From: Macrostomum hystrix
Taxonomy: Eukaryota; Platyhelminthes; Macrostomidae
DNA: 64,000 nucleotides
Assembly (NCBI GenBank): GCA_950097015.1
Contig: CATNEN010000001.1
Coordinates: forward strand, 5,379,001-5,443,000
Direction of reading: 5' to 3'
Positions 44,268 through 55,091 of this stretch are shown here, one piece after another (the stretch's first letter is position 1; each line of letters starts with the position of its first letter). Under the pieces are notes generated by a model. That model had not been told where the DNA came from. It was given only the letters and a program-made list of their open reading frames with translations, and did no database searches. The position numbers and the translations under genes are program-made.

Positions 44268-45404
44268 TCAAGCGACGTTGCCACCAAAAGGCACACTGTG
44301 CAGCACAACAAACGGCACATCAGGACCAGATCGATAAATAAATTCAACCGATCTAGCCAAGAACTCAACCCTACCAGGTTGATCAGCCAGCCAGGCATTT
44401 GAGAATTTGCGTTTCAAATCTTCGGCCGTAGAGTTTGAATTGCACTGCGCGACAGTCAGGTGGGGTCGATAGCCGCCACCGCCATGCGGCTGTTGCAAAT
44501 CCACGCAGTCAGGAAACACTTCGGCTAATATCGATTGAAGCTTCATCAGATTCGGACAGCCAGTTGACGAACATTCTGTTGAACTAGACGATTCCGGTTC
44601 CGTTGGGTCTAGCCAAACTGTGGCACTCTTACCGCCGTGATTGAAATGTCCGAATGTGGCTAGGCTAACTCGAAACGGAGCCAGATTAGATAATTTGGGA
44701 GCCAGCTTAGCCGCGGCTGAGTCCATCTGGGAGGGCTCATAGAATGGATAAGTCAGATTGATGTGGGGCATCCAACGCTGATACTGACGATCGTGTTGTC
44801 TGCGAGATTGAACAATTATATACACAGTTTCATGAGTTTGATTGCTTGAAAAGTTTGTTAAAATATATCACGAGAAAAGAAAAGTGAAAATTATTGGAAA
44901 ATACGGGCAGTAAAAATAAAGAAACAGAGAAGGAATTGGATGAGAAAATGAGCATAATGAGTGAAGGGGAGAAGGCAAAGATGAAGGGGAGAAGGCAAAG
45001 ATGAAGGAGAGAAGGCAAATTTGAAGGAGAGAAGGCAAAGATGAAGGAGAGAAGGCAAATATGAAGGAAAGAAGGCAAAGATGAAGAAGAGAAGGCAAAT
45101 ATGAAGAAGAGAAGGAGAAGATGAAGGGGAGAAGGCAAAGATGAAGGGGAGAAGGCAAATATGAAGGAGAAGAGAAGGGAAAGATGAAGGGGAGAAGGCA
45201 AAGATGAAGGAGAGAAGGGAGAGGGAAGAGGAGAGGGGGGAGAGGGGGAGAAGGAAGAGGAAGGATAAGGGAGATGTAGGAATCCCAGAAAAAGGCAATA
45301 GTTGCTTTCGCTCACTTTCTAATATCCTGAATTGCCTGATAAATCAGAGATTCAGTTGGTGGCATCAGAATAATAGCCGACTGATGCGTTTTAGCACAAC
45401 TCAT
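44268..45404 (-). CDS. 2H phosphoesterase (2'-5' RNA ligase / cyclic phosphodiesterase-like superfamily)
   Basis: Small two-exon gene: 45404-45316 and 44799-44268, joining as DIR-K-QHDRQYQRW, product 206 aa. The superfamily acts on 2',3'-cyclic or 2'-5' phosphodiester bonds in RNA or nucleotides; the substrate here is unknown. It has two catalytic His motifs, H-I-N-L at about 42-45 inside RWMPHINLTYPF and H-L-T at about 143-145 inside YRPHLTVAQ, spaced as in the fold. The sequence SAIILMPP...IQDIRK before the first motif also fits the N-terminal strand and helix of this eukaryotic subfamily. The first motif has Asn where many members have Thr/Ser. The start is ATG 45,404; an acceptor-like ttttcag lies 24 nt upstream. 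The intron (516 bp) contains a purine-rich repeat. Confidence 0.88.
44955..45265. repeat. Purine-rich 20-bp repeat in the 2H phosphoesterase intron
   Basis: About 15 degenerate copies of gagaaggcaaagatgaagga and variants (caaatatgaa, caaatttgaa), grading into a pure AG tract at about 45,205-45,265. On the gene's strand this is a long pyrimidine tract ahead of the acceptor. Open frames rich in Ser/Pro/Leu here are artefacts. Confidence 0.9.
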
Positions 45405-45429
45405 ACTTAATAATAGTGAACGCTTTAGC

Positions 45430-46250
45430 TGAAAATTAATAGTAAAAAACTTATTATTTATTGCTAAACTATTCGATAATTTTATTCCTGGCAGAATCTG
45501 AACTACATACAAAGTGACACTTATTATTTATGATTATGAAATTATGAAAACCAGAGCCGGTTTTTTAACTTTTGCCCACATTTCAACCATCGTTTATTAC
45601 CACACAACAAAACAAGACAATTGCATAGTAAACTGGTACGAGAATCTCACATTACTCACTGTAAGCCATATTGTCGTTTAGCTACTGAATATAAAAACAA
45701 GGAGAAAAGTGTCTTCACTAGAACAGTTTGTTACCATGGGTCTAAATTTATGATATATAGTAACCTAACACCAATTTAGCCATGCGGCAATACAGATCAA
45801 AATAGTCATATCTTGATATATGATGAAAGCAGAATAAAAAACTAAAACATAGTCTTGGCAGTAGTATGTAGAGTGAAATACACACCATTTTGTTGTTCAA
45901 TTTTTTCAATCAGGAATGTTATAACTATTATTAGTTTGTCAGAAATCCATTATGGTGTCAATATCGAGGTGCAGATCGAAAAAAAATATTTGACTAAATA
46001 GCAGAAAACTGTTGACGGGTGCCGTACAATTCATTTGAAGCTTTCTGAATAGCACAACTAGTAAGAAAAAAGTTTGCATGAAGCTTACATGAAATTCTTT
46101 TAAGGCCGACTTTTTAACTGATAGTTAATGCTAACTGACACATTCTGCAACTTAATGTAGCTAAGGTTTTACAAACTTAACTAATTAACGAGACATGATA
46201 CAGTAAAGAGACGAGAAAAGTGAGAGTGGAGATGGGAGAGATTAGAGATG
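45430..46250. other. AT-rich intergenic sequence
   Basis: About 0.8 kb upstream of the 2H phosphoesterase. No gene, RNA or array recognised. Confidence 0.5.
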
Positions 46251-46254
46251 GGAG

Positions 46255-47270
46255 AGATAATTTGGTGGAGAGAAGACTGCGCAGGGGTGAGATGAGGCAT
46301 GGGTGAGATGAGGCATGGGTGAGATGAGGCATGGGTGAGATGAGGCATGGGTGAGATAAGGCATGGGTGAGATGAGGCAGGGGAGATAAGACAGGGATGA
46401 GATGAGACAGGGGTGAGATGCGGCAAGGGAGATTAGACAGGGGTGAGATGCGGCAAGGGAGATTAGACAGGGGTGAGATGAGGCAGGGGAGATAAGACAG
46501 GGGTGAGATAATACAGGGGTGAGATAAGACAGTGGTGAGATAAGACAGGGGTGAGATAAGACAGGGGTGAGATAAGACAGGGGTGAGATAAGACGGGTGA
46601 GATAAGACAGGGGTGAGATGAGGCATGGGTGAGATAAGGCATGGGTGAGATGAGGCAGGGGAGATAAGACAGGGATGAGATGAGACAGGGGTGAGATGCG
46701 GCAAGGGAGATTAGACAGGGGTGAGATGCGGCAAGGGAGATTAGACAGGGGTGAGATGAGGCAGGGGAGATAAGACAGGGGTGAGATAATACAGGGGTGA
46801 GATAAGACAGTGGTGAGATAAGACAGGGGTGAGATAAGACAGGGGTGAGATAAGACGGGTGAGATAAGACAGGGGAGAGATGAGACAGGGGTGAGATGAG
46901 GCAGGGGTGAGATGAGGCAGTGGAGATAAGACAGGGGTGAGATAAGACAGGGGTGAGATGAAACAGGGGTCAGATGAGGCAGGGGTGAGATGAGACAGGG
47001 GTAAGATGAGGCAGCGGAGATAAGACGGGTGGGATGAGGCAGGGGAGATAAGAAAGGGGTGAGATGAGACAGGGGAGATGAGACAGGGGAGATGAGACAG
47101 GGGAGATGAGACAGGGGAGATGAGACAGGGGAGATGAGACAGGGGAGATATGACAGTGGAGATAAGACAGGGGTGAGATATGACAAGGGGTGAAACAAGA
47201 CACAGAGGGATGAGACACGGAAGAGATGAGAAAAGGGAGCGATGAGATACGGGAGAGGAACGACAGTGGA
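46255..47270. repeat. 16-17-bp purine-rich minisatellite downstream of TVP23
   Basis: About 60 copies of ataagacaggggtgag and variants (gatgaggcatgggtga, gggagattagacag). A block of about 190 bp starting near 46,370 recurs about 270 bp further right with the same order of variants, showing a recent large duplication inside the array. Long minus-strand frames rich in Ser, Leu, Pro and His are artefacts. Confidence 0.93.
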
Positions 47271-47426
47271 AAACTTAAAATGTTGGAGGGAACCAGCAAT
47301 AGTGTCAAAACAAAGACCTAAACTGTAAGAATAAAATCTGTCAGCAGAATAAACTATGCAGACTGACTGTAACACAATAATGGTCTTTATTGCATTCAAT
47401 AGGAAGCAGAAATAACACAAACAAAT

Positions 47427-49535
47427 TCAACGATTAGATGCGGAAGCTGAACTAGGACCAGATGAAGCTGGCATCGGGAAATCCGGGACCCCCGCAGGCT
47501 GCTGCTGCTGTTGCTGCTCTTTTCCGCCAGAAAATGAATTAAACACAGCCGACAAAGCCTGCTTGCCCAAGAACTCTTTAGCCACACTCGATAGTTCCTT
47601 CTTAGCGCCATATTTGCATCGAATATAGCCGTATAGATTGGCGCCGTTCATTAGAAATGCAACTAGAACAGCCATTATCCAACGAATATTGAGTGTGATC
47701 AGGGCCACAATAAACATTAGAGACCAGACTATCTGGGTACCAATTAGGCTGAACCAGAATAGGCGAGATTCAGCTTTAGATACTAGCTGCTCTGCGCCGC
47801 GGCTGCGCGATTCGTAAACCCAGTGACTTTTGCCGGATTCGTCTACGTAATTCCACCAGCGTAGGCCAACCAGCTTGCGACCCGTGATGTTCTTTACCTG
47901 CGGGTTGGCATTGATTGACAGGTGAAATCAGAACCACATTCCCCACACGTTTCAGATCCCATAGAACCACATTCCCCACACATTTCAGATCCCTATAGAA
48001 CCACATTCCCCACACATTTCAGATCCATTAGAACCACATTCCCCACACATTTCAGATACCATAGAACCTCATTCCCCACACATTTCAGATCCCATAGAAC
48101 CACATTCCCCACACGTTTCAGATCCCATAGAACCACATTCCCCACACATTTCAGATACCATAGAACCACATTCCCCACACATTTCAGATCCCATGGAACC
48201 ACATTCCCCACACACTTCAGATCCCATAGAACCACATTCCCCACACATTTCAGATCCATTAGAACCACATTCCCCACACATTTTAGATCCCATAGAACCA
48301 CATTCCCCACACGTTTCAGATCCCATAGAACCACATTCCCCACACATTTCAGATACCATAGAACCACATTCCCCACACATTTCAGATCCCATGGAACCAC
48401 ATTCCCCACACACTTCAGATCCCATAGAACCGCATTCCCCAGACACTTCAGATCCCATAGAACCACATTCCCCACACATTTCAGATCCCATGGAACCACA
48501 TTCCCCACACATTTCAGATCCCATGGAACCACATTCCCCACACACTTCAGATCCCATAGAACCGCATTCCCCAGACACTTCAGATCCCATAGAACCACAT
48601 TCCCCACGCACTTCAGATCCCATAGAACCACATTCCCCACGCACTTCAGATCCCAAAGAACCACATTCCCCACACATTTCAGATCCCATAGAACCACATT
48701 CCCCACACACTTTAGATCCCATAGAACCATATTCCCCACGCACTTCAGATCCCATAGAACCACATTCCCCACACATTTCAGATCCCATAGAACCACATTC
48801 CCCACACATTTTAGATCCCATAGAGCCACATTCCCCACACACTTTAGATCCCATAGAACCGCATTCCCCACACAATTCAGATCCCCATAGAGCCACATTC
48901 CCCACGCACTTCAGATCCCCATAGAGCCACATTCCCCACACAATTCAGATCCCCATAGAGCCACATTCCCCACGCACTTCAGATCCCATAGAACCACATT
49001 CCCCACGCACTTCAGATCCCATATAACCATATTCCCCACGCACTTCAGATCCCATAGAACCATATTCCCCACACACTTCAGATCCCATAGAGCCACATTC
49101 CCCACGCACTTCAGATCCCATAGAACCATATTCCCCACGCACTTCAGATCCCATAGAACCACATTCCCCACACATTTCAGATCCCATAGAACCACATTCC
49201 CCACACATTTTAGATCCCATAGAGCCACATTCCCCACACACTTTAGATCCCATAGAACCACATTCCCCACGCACTTCAGATCCCATAGGCAGGCTACTTA
49301 CCGTCCAAAAGTCGAGCGATAGCAGTATCAGCACAAAAACAAAAGCCGTTATAAATGAATCTGTGAACAGAGAGCTAAACAGGTACAACAGGAAGGCTAA
49401 CAGGCGAAATAACAGATGAGCGCCGGCTGATAACGGATGAGGAAATCGTTTCGGATGCGGCGGCGGCTCGCCAAAAACGCCGCCCCCGGTGCCGTCGTCC
49501 ATTGTGAGTGGAACTGAGTCGCCGCTAGTCATCAT
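47427..49535 (-). CDS. TVP23: TVP23-family Golgi membrane protein (FAM18 homologue)
   Basis: Golgi/TGN multi-spanning protein implicated in vesicle traffic in yeast. Two exons: 49535-49302 and 47897-47427, joined as DFWT-VKNITGR, product 234 aa. The family core is unmistakable: HPLSAGAHLLFRLLAFLLYL, SFITAFVFVLILLSLDFWTV, NITGRKLVGLRWWN, GKSHWVYESR, AESRLFWFSLIG and GANLYGYIRCKYG. Four membrane segments are visible (about 39-57, 60-77, 122-140 and 143-162). The C-terminal tail has a Gln run (CAG-type repeat) and a Ser/Pro-rich end longer than in human TVP23B. The single intron (1,404 bp) is almost wholly a 33-bp minisatellite. Its ATG is only 274 bp from the CCDC130 stop, and an acceptor-like ttttttccag lies 31 nt upstream of the start. 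Confidence 0.94.
47930..49291. repeat. 33-bp minisatellite filling the TVP23 intron
   Basis: About 41 copies of a 33-base unit with the core ccacattccccacacatttc then agatcccatagaa. Variants include acttcag, tttagat and acgcactt. It occupies about 97% of the intron, starting roughly 30 bases from the acceptor side and ending about 10 bases from the donor GT. The period is 11 codons, giving long meaningless frames on both strands. Confidence 0.96.
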
Positions 49536-49808
49536 GGTTTGTAGTTTGATTGATTTTATTTTATTGCTGGAAAAAATCATCGAAAGGAAAAAGTATAAAT
49601 AAGATGATCTAAAAAACTGCTTCATTTAAAAAATGCTAAAAAGAATTTATGCTCGACAAGAAATTACGCAACTTAACTTTGTTATACTTTATATTTTTTT
49701 CATCGCACTACTATTTACAGCTAGTGAGTAGTACGATTAGCAAATATGCATTATCTTAAGTTTAAAAATTCAGTAAACTCTGAATATGGTCAAATTTGAC
49801 AATTCAGT

Positions 49809-51997
49809 TTATTCGGCATCATCAACATCATTGACAACAGACGCCTTTGAAGAAGCCGGCGAAGGTGTTGCTGAGTATTGAACTAAGCCGCAGTTAAATA
49901 TGTCGACATCTTTATTAGCCGATTCATCATTCGATGATTCTTCGAAAATCGGCGACTTCACTGATACTGAAGCAGTCAAACACATCGTCGAAGTTGAACA
50001 TGTTGGCGTCGCTGAAGCATCAACATTCGAGAACGTCACTGCGACATCAACCTCTGAGGACGTCGCTGAAGCATCAACCTTCGAGGACGTTGCTGCGGCA
50101 TCGACCATCGAGGACGTCGCTGCAACATCAACCTCCGAGGACGTCGCTAAAGCATTAAACTTCGAGGACGTCGCTGCAAAATCAACCTTCGAGGACGTCG
50201 ATGAAGTATCAAACTTCGAGGACATCGGTAAAGCATCAACCTTCGAGAATGTCGCTGAAGTATCAACCTTTGAGGACGTCGACGAAGCATCAACCTTCGA
50301 GTACGTGGCTGAAGCATCAACTTTCGAGGATGTCGCTGAAACATCAACCTTCGAGGACGTCGATGAAGTATCAAACTTCGAGGACATCGGTAAAGCATCA
50401 ACCTTCGAGAATGTCGCTGAAGTATCAACCTTTGAGGACGTCGACGAAGCATCAACCTTCGAGTACGTGGCTGAAGCATCAACTTTCGAGGATGTCGCTG
50501 AAACATCAACCTTCGAGGACGTCGATGAAGTATCAAACTTCGAGGACATCGGTAAAGCATCAACCTTCGAGAATGTCGCTGAAACATCAACCTTCCAGGA
50601 TGTCGCCGACGTTGAAGACATCGATGACATCGCCGAAGATGTCGACGAGCCACGCCCGCCGACAACAATGCCCATTAATCGTCGATTCTGACCGGTTCGT
50701 CGTCGCAGATCGTCCGGCTCCGCAGGTCGGCCCATTTTAAACGGCGAACCATCGTCATTGAGATGTCGATCTACTCCGGTATTTTTTCTCTTAGCCGGCC
50801 TGACAGCATCCAACGGTGCCACGCTATCCATATGCAACAGCTGAGCTCCGATCTCATCAGCTGATGACTCCGGCAGTAGCTCCAGAGATCCGCCAGTCAG
50901 GGAGTGGCGAGCTAAGAAATCTGAGTCGCTAGCTGACTCGGCAGCTAGTCGTTTGCGTTCGTCGCGCAGGCCTGCTCGAATTAGGCGATTCAGCTGGATG
51001 TCGTTGGCGCCTCGAGCGGCCGTGTCGCCGGCCAGAGCGGCTAAACGTGGGGCAACATCGGCGCCGCGCTCCTCGTCCGACTTGCCGTGCTCCAATTTGT
51101 ACATGGCGTCGGTTGCTAAGCGACGCTTAGTCTCTCCGTCCTCGGGAGCAATCTGGCCGTTCTCGGTTGGATCCCAGCGTTGCTCTTTGCGGCGGGCGCC
51201 GGAAATGATGACGTAATCAAAATTTCCTGGGTCTGTACGGATCAGATACCTGCGAGAAGCGAAAGATATGATCCGAATCTAGACAATATTTTAATTAACA
51301 AACAGGCCAACTGACCCCTCTACATAAGATCAACTGATAATCTCTACGCGAGGTCAACTGACCCCTCTACGCGAGGTCAACTGACCCCTCTACGCGAGGT
51401 CAACTGACCCCTCTACGCGAGGACAACTGACCCCATAAAACAATATAAACTGATCTATCTAAACGACGTCAACTGACCCATCTACAGGAGGTCAACTGAC
51501 CCCTTTACATGAAGTCAACTAACAAACTTTACTCAACGCAAACTGACCTCTTTAAACTAGGTCAACTGACCCCTCTAAACGCGAGATAAACTGATCTATC
51601 TACACCACGTCAACTGACCACTCTACAGGAGGTCAACTGACCCCCTACTCGAGATGATACAAACACTAATAAACAAAATGAATCGAATCGATAAAATCTA
51701 AACAAACCTCTGATCGCACAGATGGCACTTCATATTAAACTCGTAGATTGGCGTACTAAAGTACATTCCGACTTTCTTCTTCTCGGCATTGTAACGAACT
51801 CCCATAGCAACGTGCCGACCGCAGCCGCCGCACCAGATATTGTACGGCATCTCAAATCTAATAACAATGATACCTTGGCCAATTTTCTTAGCTCGCTCTC
51901 GCAGCGCGTGCGTGCCATGATAGGCGTCAAGGCTGCGATGCAATCTAGGATCAAAATCTGGCGGATAGTACTTGTTTGTGCCTTTGCGTTCTCCCAT
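49809..51997 (-). CDS. CCDC130: CCDC130 / YJU2B, CWC16-family spliceosome-associated protein
   Basis: Nuclear protein of the CWC16/DUF572 family associated with the catalytic spliceosome. Two exons: 51997-51708 and 51249-49809, joined at CDQR-YLIRTDPGN, product 576 aa (human about 396). The N terminus is highly conserved: MGERKGTNKYYPPDF, RERAKKIGQGI, RFEMPYNIWCGGC, GVRYNAEKKKVGMY, MKCHLC. The paired CxxC motifs (C56/C59 and C91/C94) are the expected zinc site. Then follow DYVIISGARRKEQRWDP and an EDGETKRRLATDAMYKLEHG helix. The C-terminal half is expanded by about 22 copies of a 9-residue repeat (TSSKVDASA type) around residues 310-515. The intron carries a 23-bp minisatellite. The first exon is preceded by an acceptor-like ctaatcag 22 nt before the ATG. 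Confidence 0.94.
49990..50600 (-). repeat. 27-bp coding minisatellite inside CCDC130
   Basis: About 22 tandem 27-base units (9 codons, consensus TSSKVDASA on the minus strand) with no frame break. A six-unit block (TSSKVDVSA ... MSSKFDTSS, 162 bp) is repeated almost exactly two to three times. Because 27 is a multiple of 3 the opposite strand is also open, but the minus frame is continuous with the conserved CCDC130 domain. Confidence 0.93.
51300..51645. repeat. 23-bp minisatellite in the CCDC130 intron
   Basis: About 15 copies of ggtcaactgacccctctacg + cga, regular near 51,350-51,420 and degenerate to the right. Fills most of the 458-bp intron. Confidence 0.93.
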
Positions 51998-52019
51998 TTT
52001 TAAATTAGAGAAAGAACTT

Positions 52020-52547
52020 CTGATTAGGTTGAAATCAAGTCTGAAAAAAATGTTTAAAATGCTCATTTTGTTAAATATATTGCTATTATGTATACATTAA
52101 TAGTTGGTCCTAACCTTAGCTTAAGGATTAAAGATTATAGGGGGGAGTGGGTGGCAGAGCGATCAAACGCAGCCTTTCTATTTTTAATTGGTTATAAACT
52201 ATAACTTCTAGCTTCTAAACATAAATTCGTGAAACAGTAAAGACGAAGCCATTGTACCATTGATTTAAATTTTATATAGTCATTACACAAAACACAAGAC
52301 AGCTTTAGCACTTTATGTTTAAACGCTTTCATGGTGTTAAAAAAGCACTGAAACCACACACACAGAAAGATGGGCAACATGCTTTAGAAAATGCTTTTAT
52401 ACGACAATAGACGTAGCTTTATGACGCTAGTTACAGATATTTAAGTGCCTAATTAGCTTGAAGATTATGGAAAAGTTGGTTTATAGAAGAACTGATCAGA
52501 GCCAGGTGAAGAGGGACAATAAGGCAGTTACAGAGCACAACCAAATA
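52020..52547. other. Gap between CCDC130 and NOC4L
   Basis: About 530 bp, AT-rich, without a recognised gene. Probably includes the CCDC130 promoter or 5' leader. Confidence 0.45.
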
Positions 52548-52840
52548 GATCAGGATCAGGTGGACAGGATCAGGTGGACAGGATCAGGTGGACAGGATCA
52601 GGTGGACAGGATCAGGTGGACAGGATCAGATGGACAGGATCATGTGGACAGGATCAGGCGGACAGGATCAGATGGACAGGATCATGTGGACAGGATCAGG
52701 TGGACAGGATCAGGTGGACAGACAGGATAAGGTAGACATGATCCAATGGACAGGACAAGGTGGACATGATAAGGTTGACATGATCAGATAGACAGGATCA
52801 GGTGGACACGATCGTAAAGACAGGATCAGGTTCTAAGGAC
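52548..52840. repeat. 14-bp minisatellite downstream of NOC4L
   Basis: About 20 copies of ggatcaggtggaca and variants (agatggaca, atgtggaca). It ends about 70 bp past the NOC4L stop, so it may be in the 3' UTR. Confidence 0.93.
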
Positions 52841-52910
52841 CAGTTAAACAAGATCAGTTAATTGGACTATGAATACTATTATTGAGTTCGGTGACCCGAT
52901 ACGAAGAAGA

Positions 52911-55061
52911 TCATTGCCAGCCATCTAGCTTGCTCAGCAAATCGTCGCCATCGATAGCCGGATCAACTTCTTCGTCGCTAGCGTAGCCAACCTCCTTGAG
53001 AGATTCGGCCTGTTTCAGACAATCTGGCAGAATGGAATCGCAGACCTGATCCCAATCGCGTTCAACGACCTAAAGTTGAAATTACTGTTCACTTAAGAGT
53101 AAATGAACCTTAGAAACTTAGGGCTTATTACCAAATAATCTAGGAAATAATGAAGAATGCTGGAGCTCAGATAACTAAATCAAGCGATTCATTAACGAAT
53201 CTACAGATTCATTACCGAATCTAGAGATGCATTACTGAATCTAGAGATTCATTACCGAATCTAAAGATTCATTACCGAATCTAAAGATTCATTACCGAAT
53301 CTAAAGATTTATTACTGAATTTAGATATTCATTACCAAATCTAGAGATTCATTACCAAATCTAGAGATTCATTACCGAATCTAGAGATTCATTACCGAAT
53401 TTGGAGATTCATTACCGAATCTAGAGATTCATTACCGAATCTAGAGATTCATTACCGAATCTAGAGATTCATTACCGAATCTAGAGATTCATTACCGAAT
53501 CTAGAGATTCATTACCGAATCTAGAGAAGCATTACCGAATCTAGAGATTCACTACTGAATCTAGAGATTCATTACCGAATCTAGATATGTAATACTGAAT
53601 CTAGAGATTCACTACCGAATCTATAGATCTAACACTGAATCTAGAGATTCATTACCGAATCTAGAGATGTATTACAGAATCGAGATATGTATTGCCAAAT
53701 CTAGAGATTCATTATCAAATATCAAGATTTATTATCTAATCTAGAAAATTATTACTGAATCCAGAAATTTTTAATCAAACGTAGAGATTCATTAAATAAA
53801 TTACGAACTTATTAACGAATCCCAGAACTCATAATGATTGTATTTTGTAAATTATTTTTTTCCAGTCAAAAGAGAATCGCCGCATATTTTGTTAACCAAG
53901 CAAGATTTTTCAATAGACCAATCAGCTTCTAACCTGTTTATCGCAGAAGTCTTCCACAACAGACAATGCCCTATTAATCTTCTTAGCAAATTGGCCAACA
54001 GACAGTTCCCAGTGACGCTGGAGAGCTCTCAGCTCCCACAGAGCATAGCCTGAGGCGGCAGACTCAGCCTGTGCTAGGCTAAGAGACATACTGAATTCTG
54101 CTGAAGTATTGCTAGATTCTTGAGCCTGGTCATCCTGCCGATGCACCAGATACTGGCAGTTCTTGTGTCTGCGCAGTAAATTAAGGATTAAACCAATTAG
54201 CATTGGCTGGCAATGACAAGGCGCCATTAGGCAAAGAGTGCTCAATCGTTTAGCAAAAGCTGCCACCCTAGCCGTAGGCAGATTAGTAGCGCTTAGCATC
54301 AAATCCAATTGGCGATAGAATCTACCCCGATGCGGAGATAGCAAGCCGCGCAAGGACACTAATTCGTACAGTCTGTCAAACAGTGGACCATAATCTAGAG
54401 AGTAATTAAACACCAGATGAAATACGCAGGGTGTAGCAGCCAGTGCGACATCTAAGTTGGCATCTTCAAATGATGTCATAACAAAATCGGCTAGCTGCAT
54501 AGCGTTAGTCAATTGGCCAAGAATTTTATCGTTCAGCAGAACCAATAGCTTGCATTGATGACGAGTCTTGTTAGCGCCAGTCGATGGCAGTGGACAATCT
54601 AGATAACGGCGCCATAGCTTTCCATAGGTCTTTCTTAGCTGACTAATAGCCATTAGTTTCTTCTGCATTTGGCTATAAAATTCTGATTTCTTAGACCAGA
54701 ATTTGTGCGCCCGTGAGTCAGTCTCTGGTTCAGTCTTTTGCAGAAGCAGACGATCTTGTCTAGTTAAACGTTTAGGAAAATTGAACGCAGACAAAATGCG
54801 TTCAACGTTAGAATGATAGCTAGCATAGCTATGATCGGAACTTTTATTGGGTAATTGACGCAGCTCAGAATCAATACACTGCATGGAAACTAGAGCCACA
54901 TCTGAAAAGACTAGATGAGATTGCAAATCGGCTAGCAAAGCAATCTGCAGCTTCTCATCCTTACAGACCACTAGGCGAGATATAGCTTCTTCAAAGTCTA
55001 CTCGCCTCAGAACAGTCTGTTTTAGCTGTTGCCAGTCTAGCAGAGTATTTTGTTCTGTCAT
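52911..55061 (-). CDS. NOC4L: Nucleolar complex protein 4 homologue (NOC4L)
   Basis: Ribosome-biogenesis factor needed for maturation and export of the small subunit. Two exons: 55061-53934 and 53069-52911, joined at FCDKQ-VVERDWDQ, product 428 aa (human about 516). The conserved CBF/Mak21-type region is clear: KKSEFYSQMQ, KTYGKLWRRYL, LLVLLNDKILGQL, HLVFNYSLDYGPLFDRLYELV, RGRFYRQLDLMLS, ARVAAFAKRLSTLCLMAP, LNLLRRHKNCQYLVHR and LWELRALQRHW. The acidic C terminus (YASDEEVDPAIDGDDLLSKLDG) differs from human. The start is placed at ATG 55,061: an acceptor-like gatttcag ends 9 nt upstream and makes the ATG at 55,091 less likely. The N terminus is shorter than in human, so an upstream coding exon cannot be excluded. 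The intron (864 bp) is filled by a 20-bp minisatellite. Confidence 0.88.
53165..53815. repeat. 20-bp minisatellite in the NOC4L intron
   Basis: About 32 copies of ctagagattcattaccgaat, very regular at 53,390-53,530 and decaying on both sides. Confidence 0.95.
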
Positions 55062-55091
55062 TGAAGTTGTCTGAAATCGACATATTTTCAT

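Noticed and set aside
44830-45315. Ser/Pro/Leu-rich minus-strand frames
   Set aside because: Pyrimidine-rich repeat in the 2H phosphoesterase intron; the true exons flank it and join in phase.
46177-47420. 392-codon minus-strand Ser/Leu/Pro/His-rich frame
   Set aside because: Translation of the 16-17-bp array downstream of TVP23; no conserved segment.
47922-49270. Several 240-320-codon frames on both strands
   Set aside because: All are translations of the 33-bp repeat within the TVP23 intron; the splice sites on either side join conserved TVP23 residues exactly.
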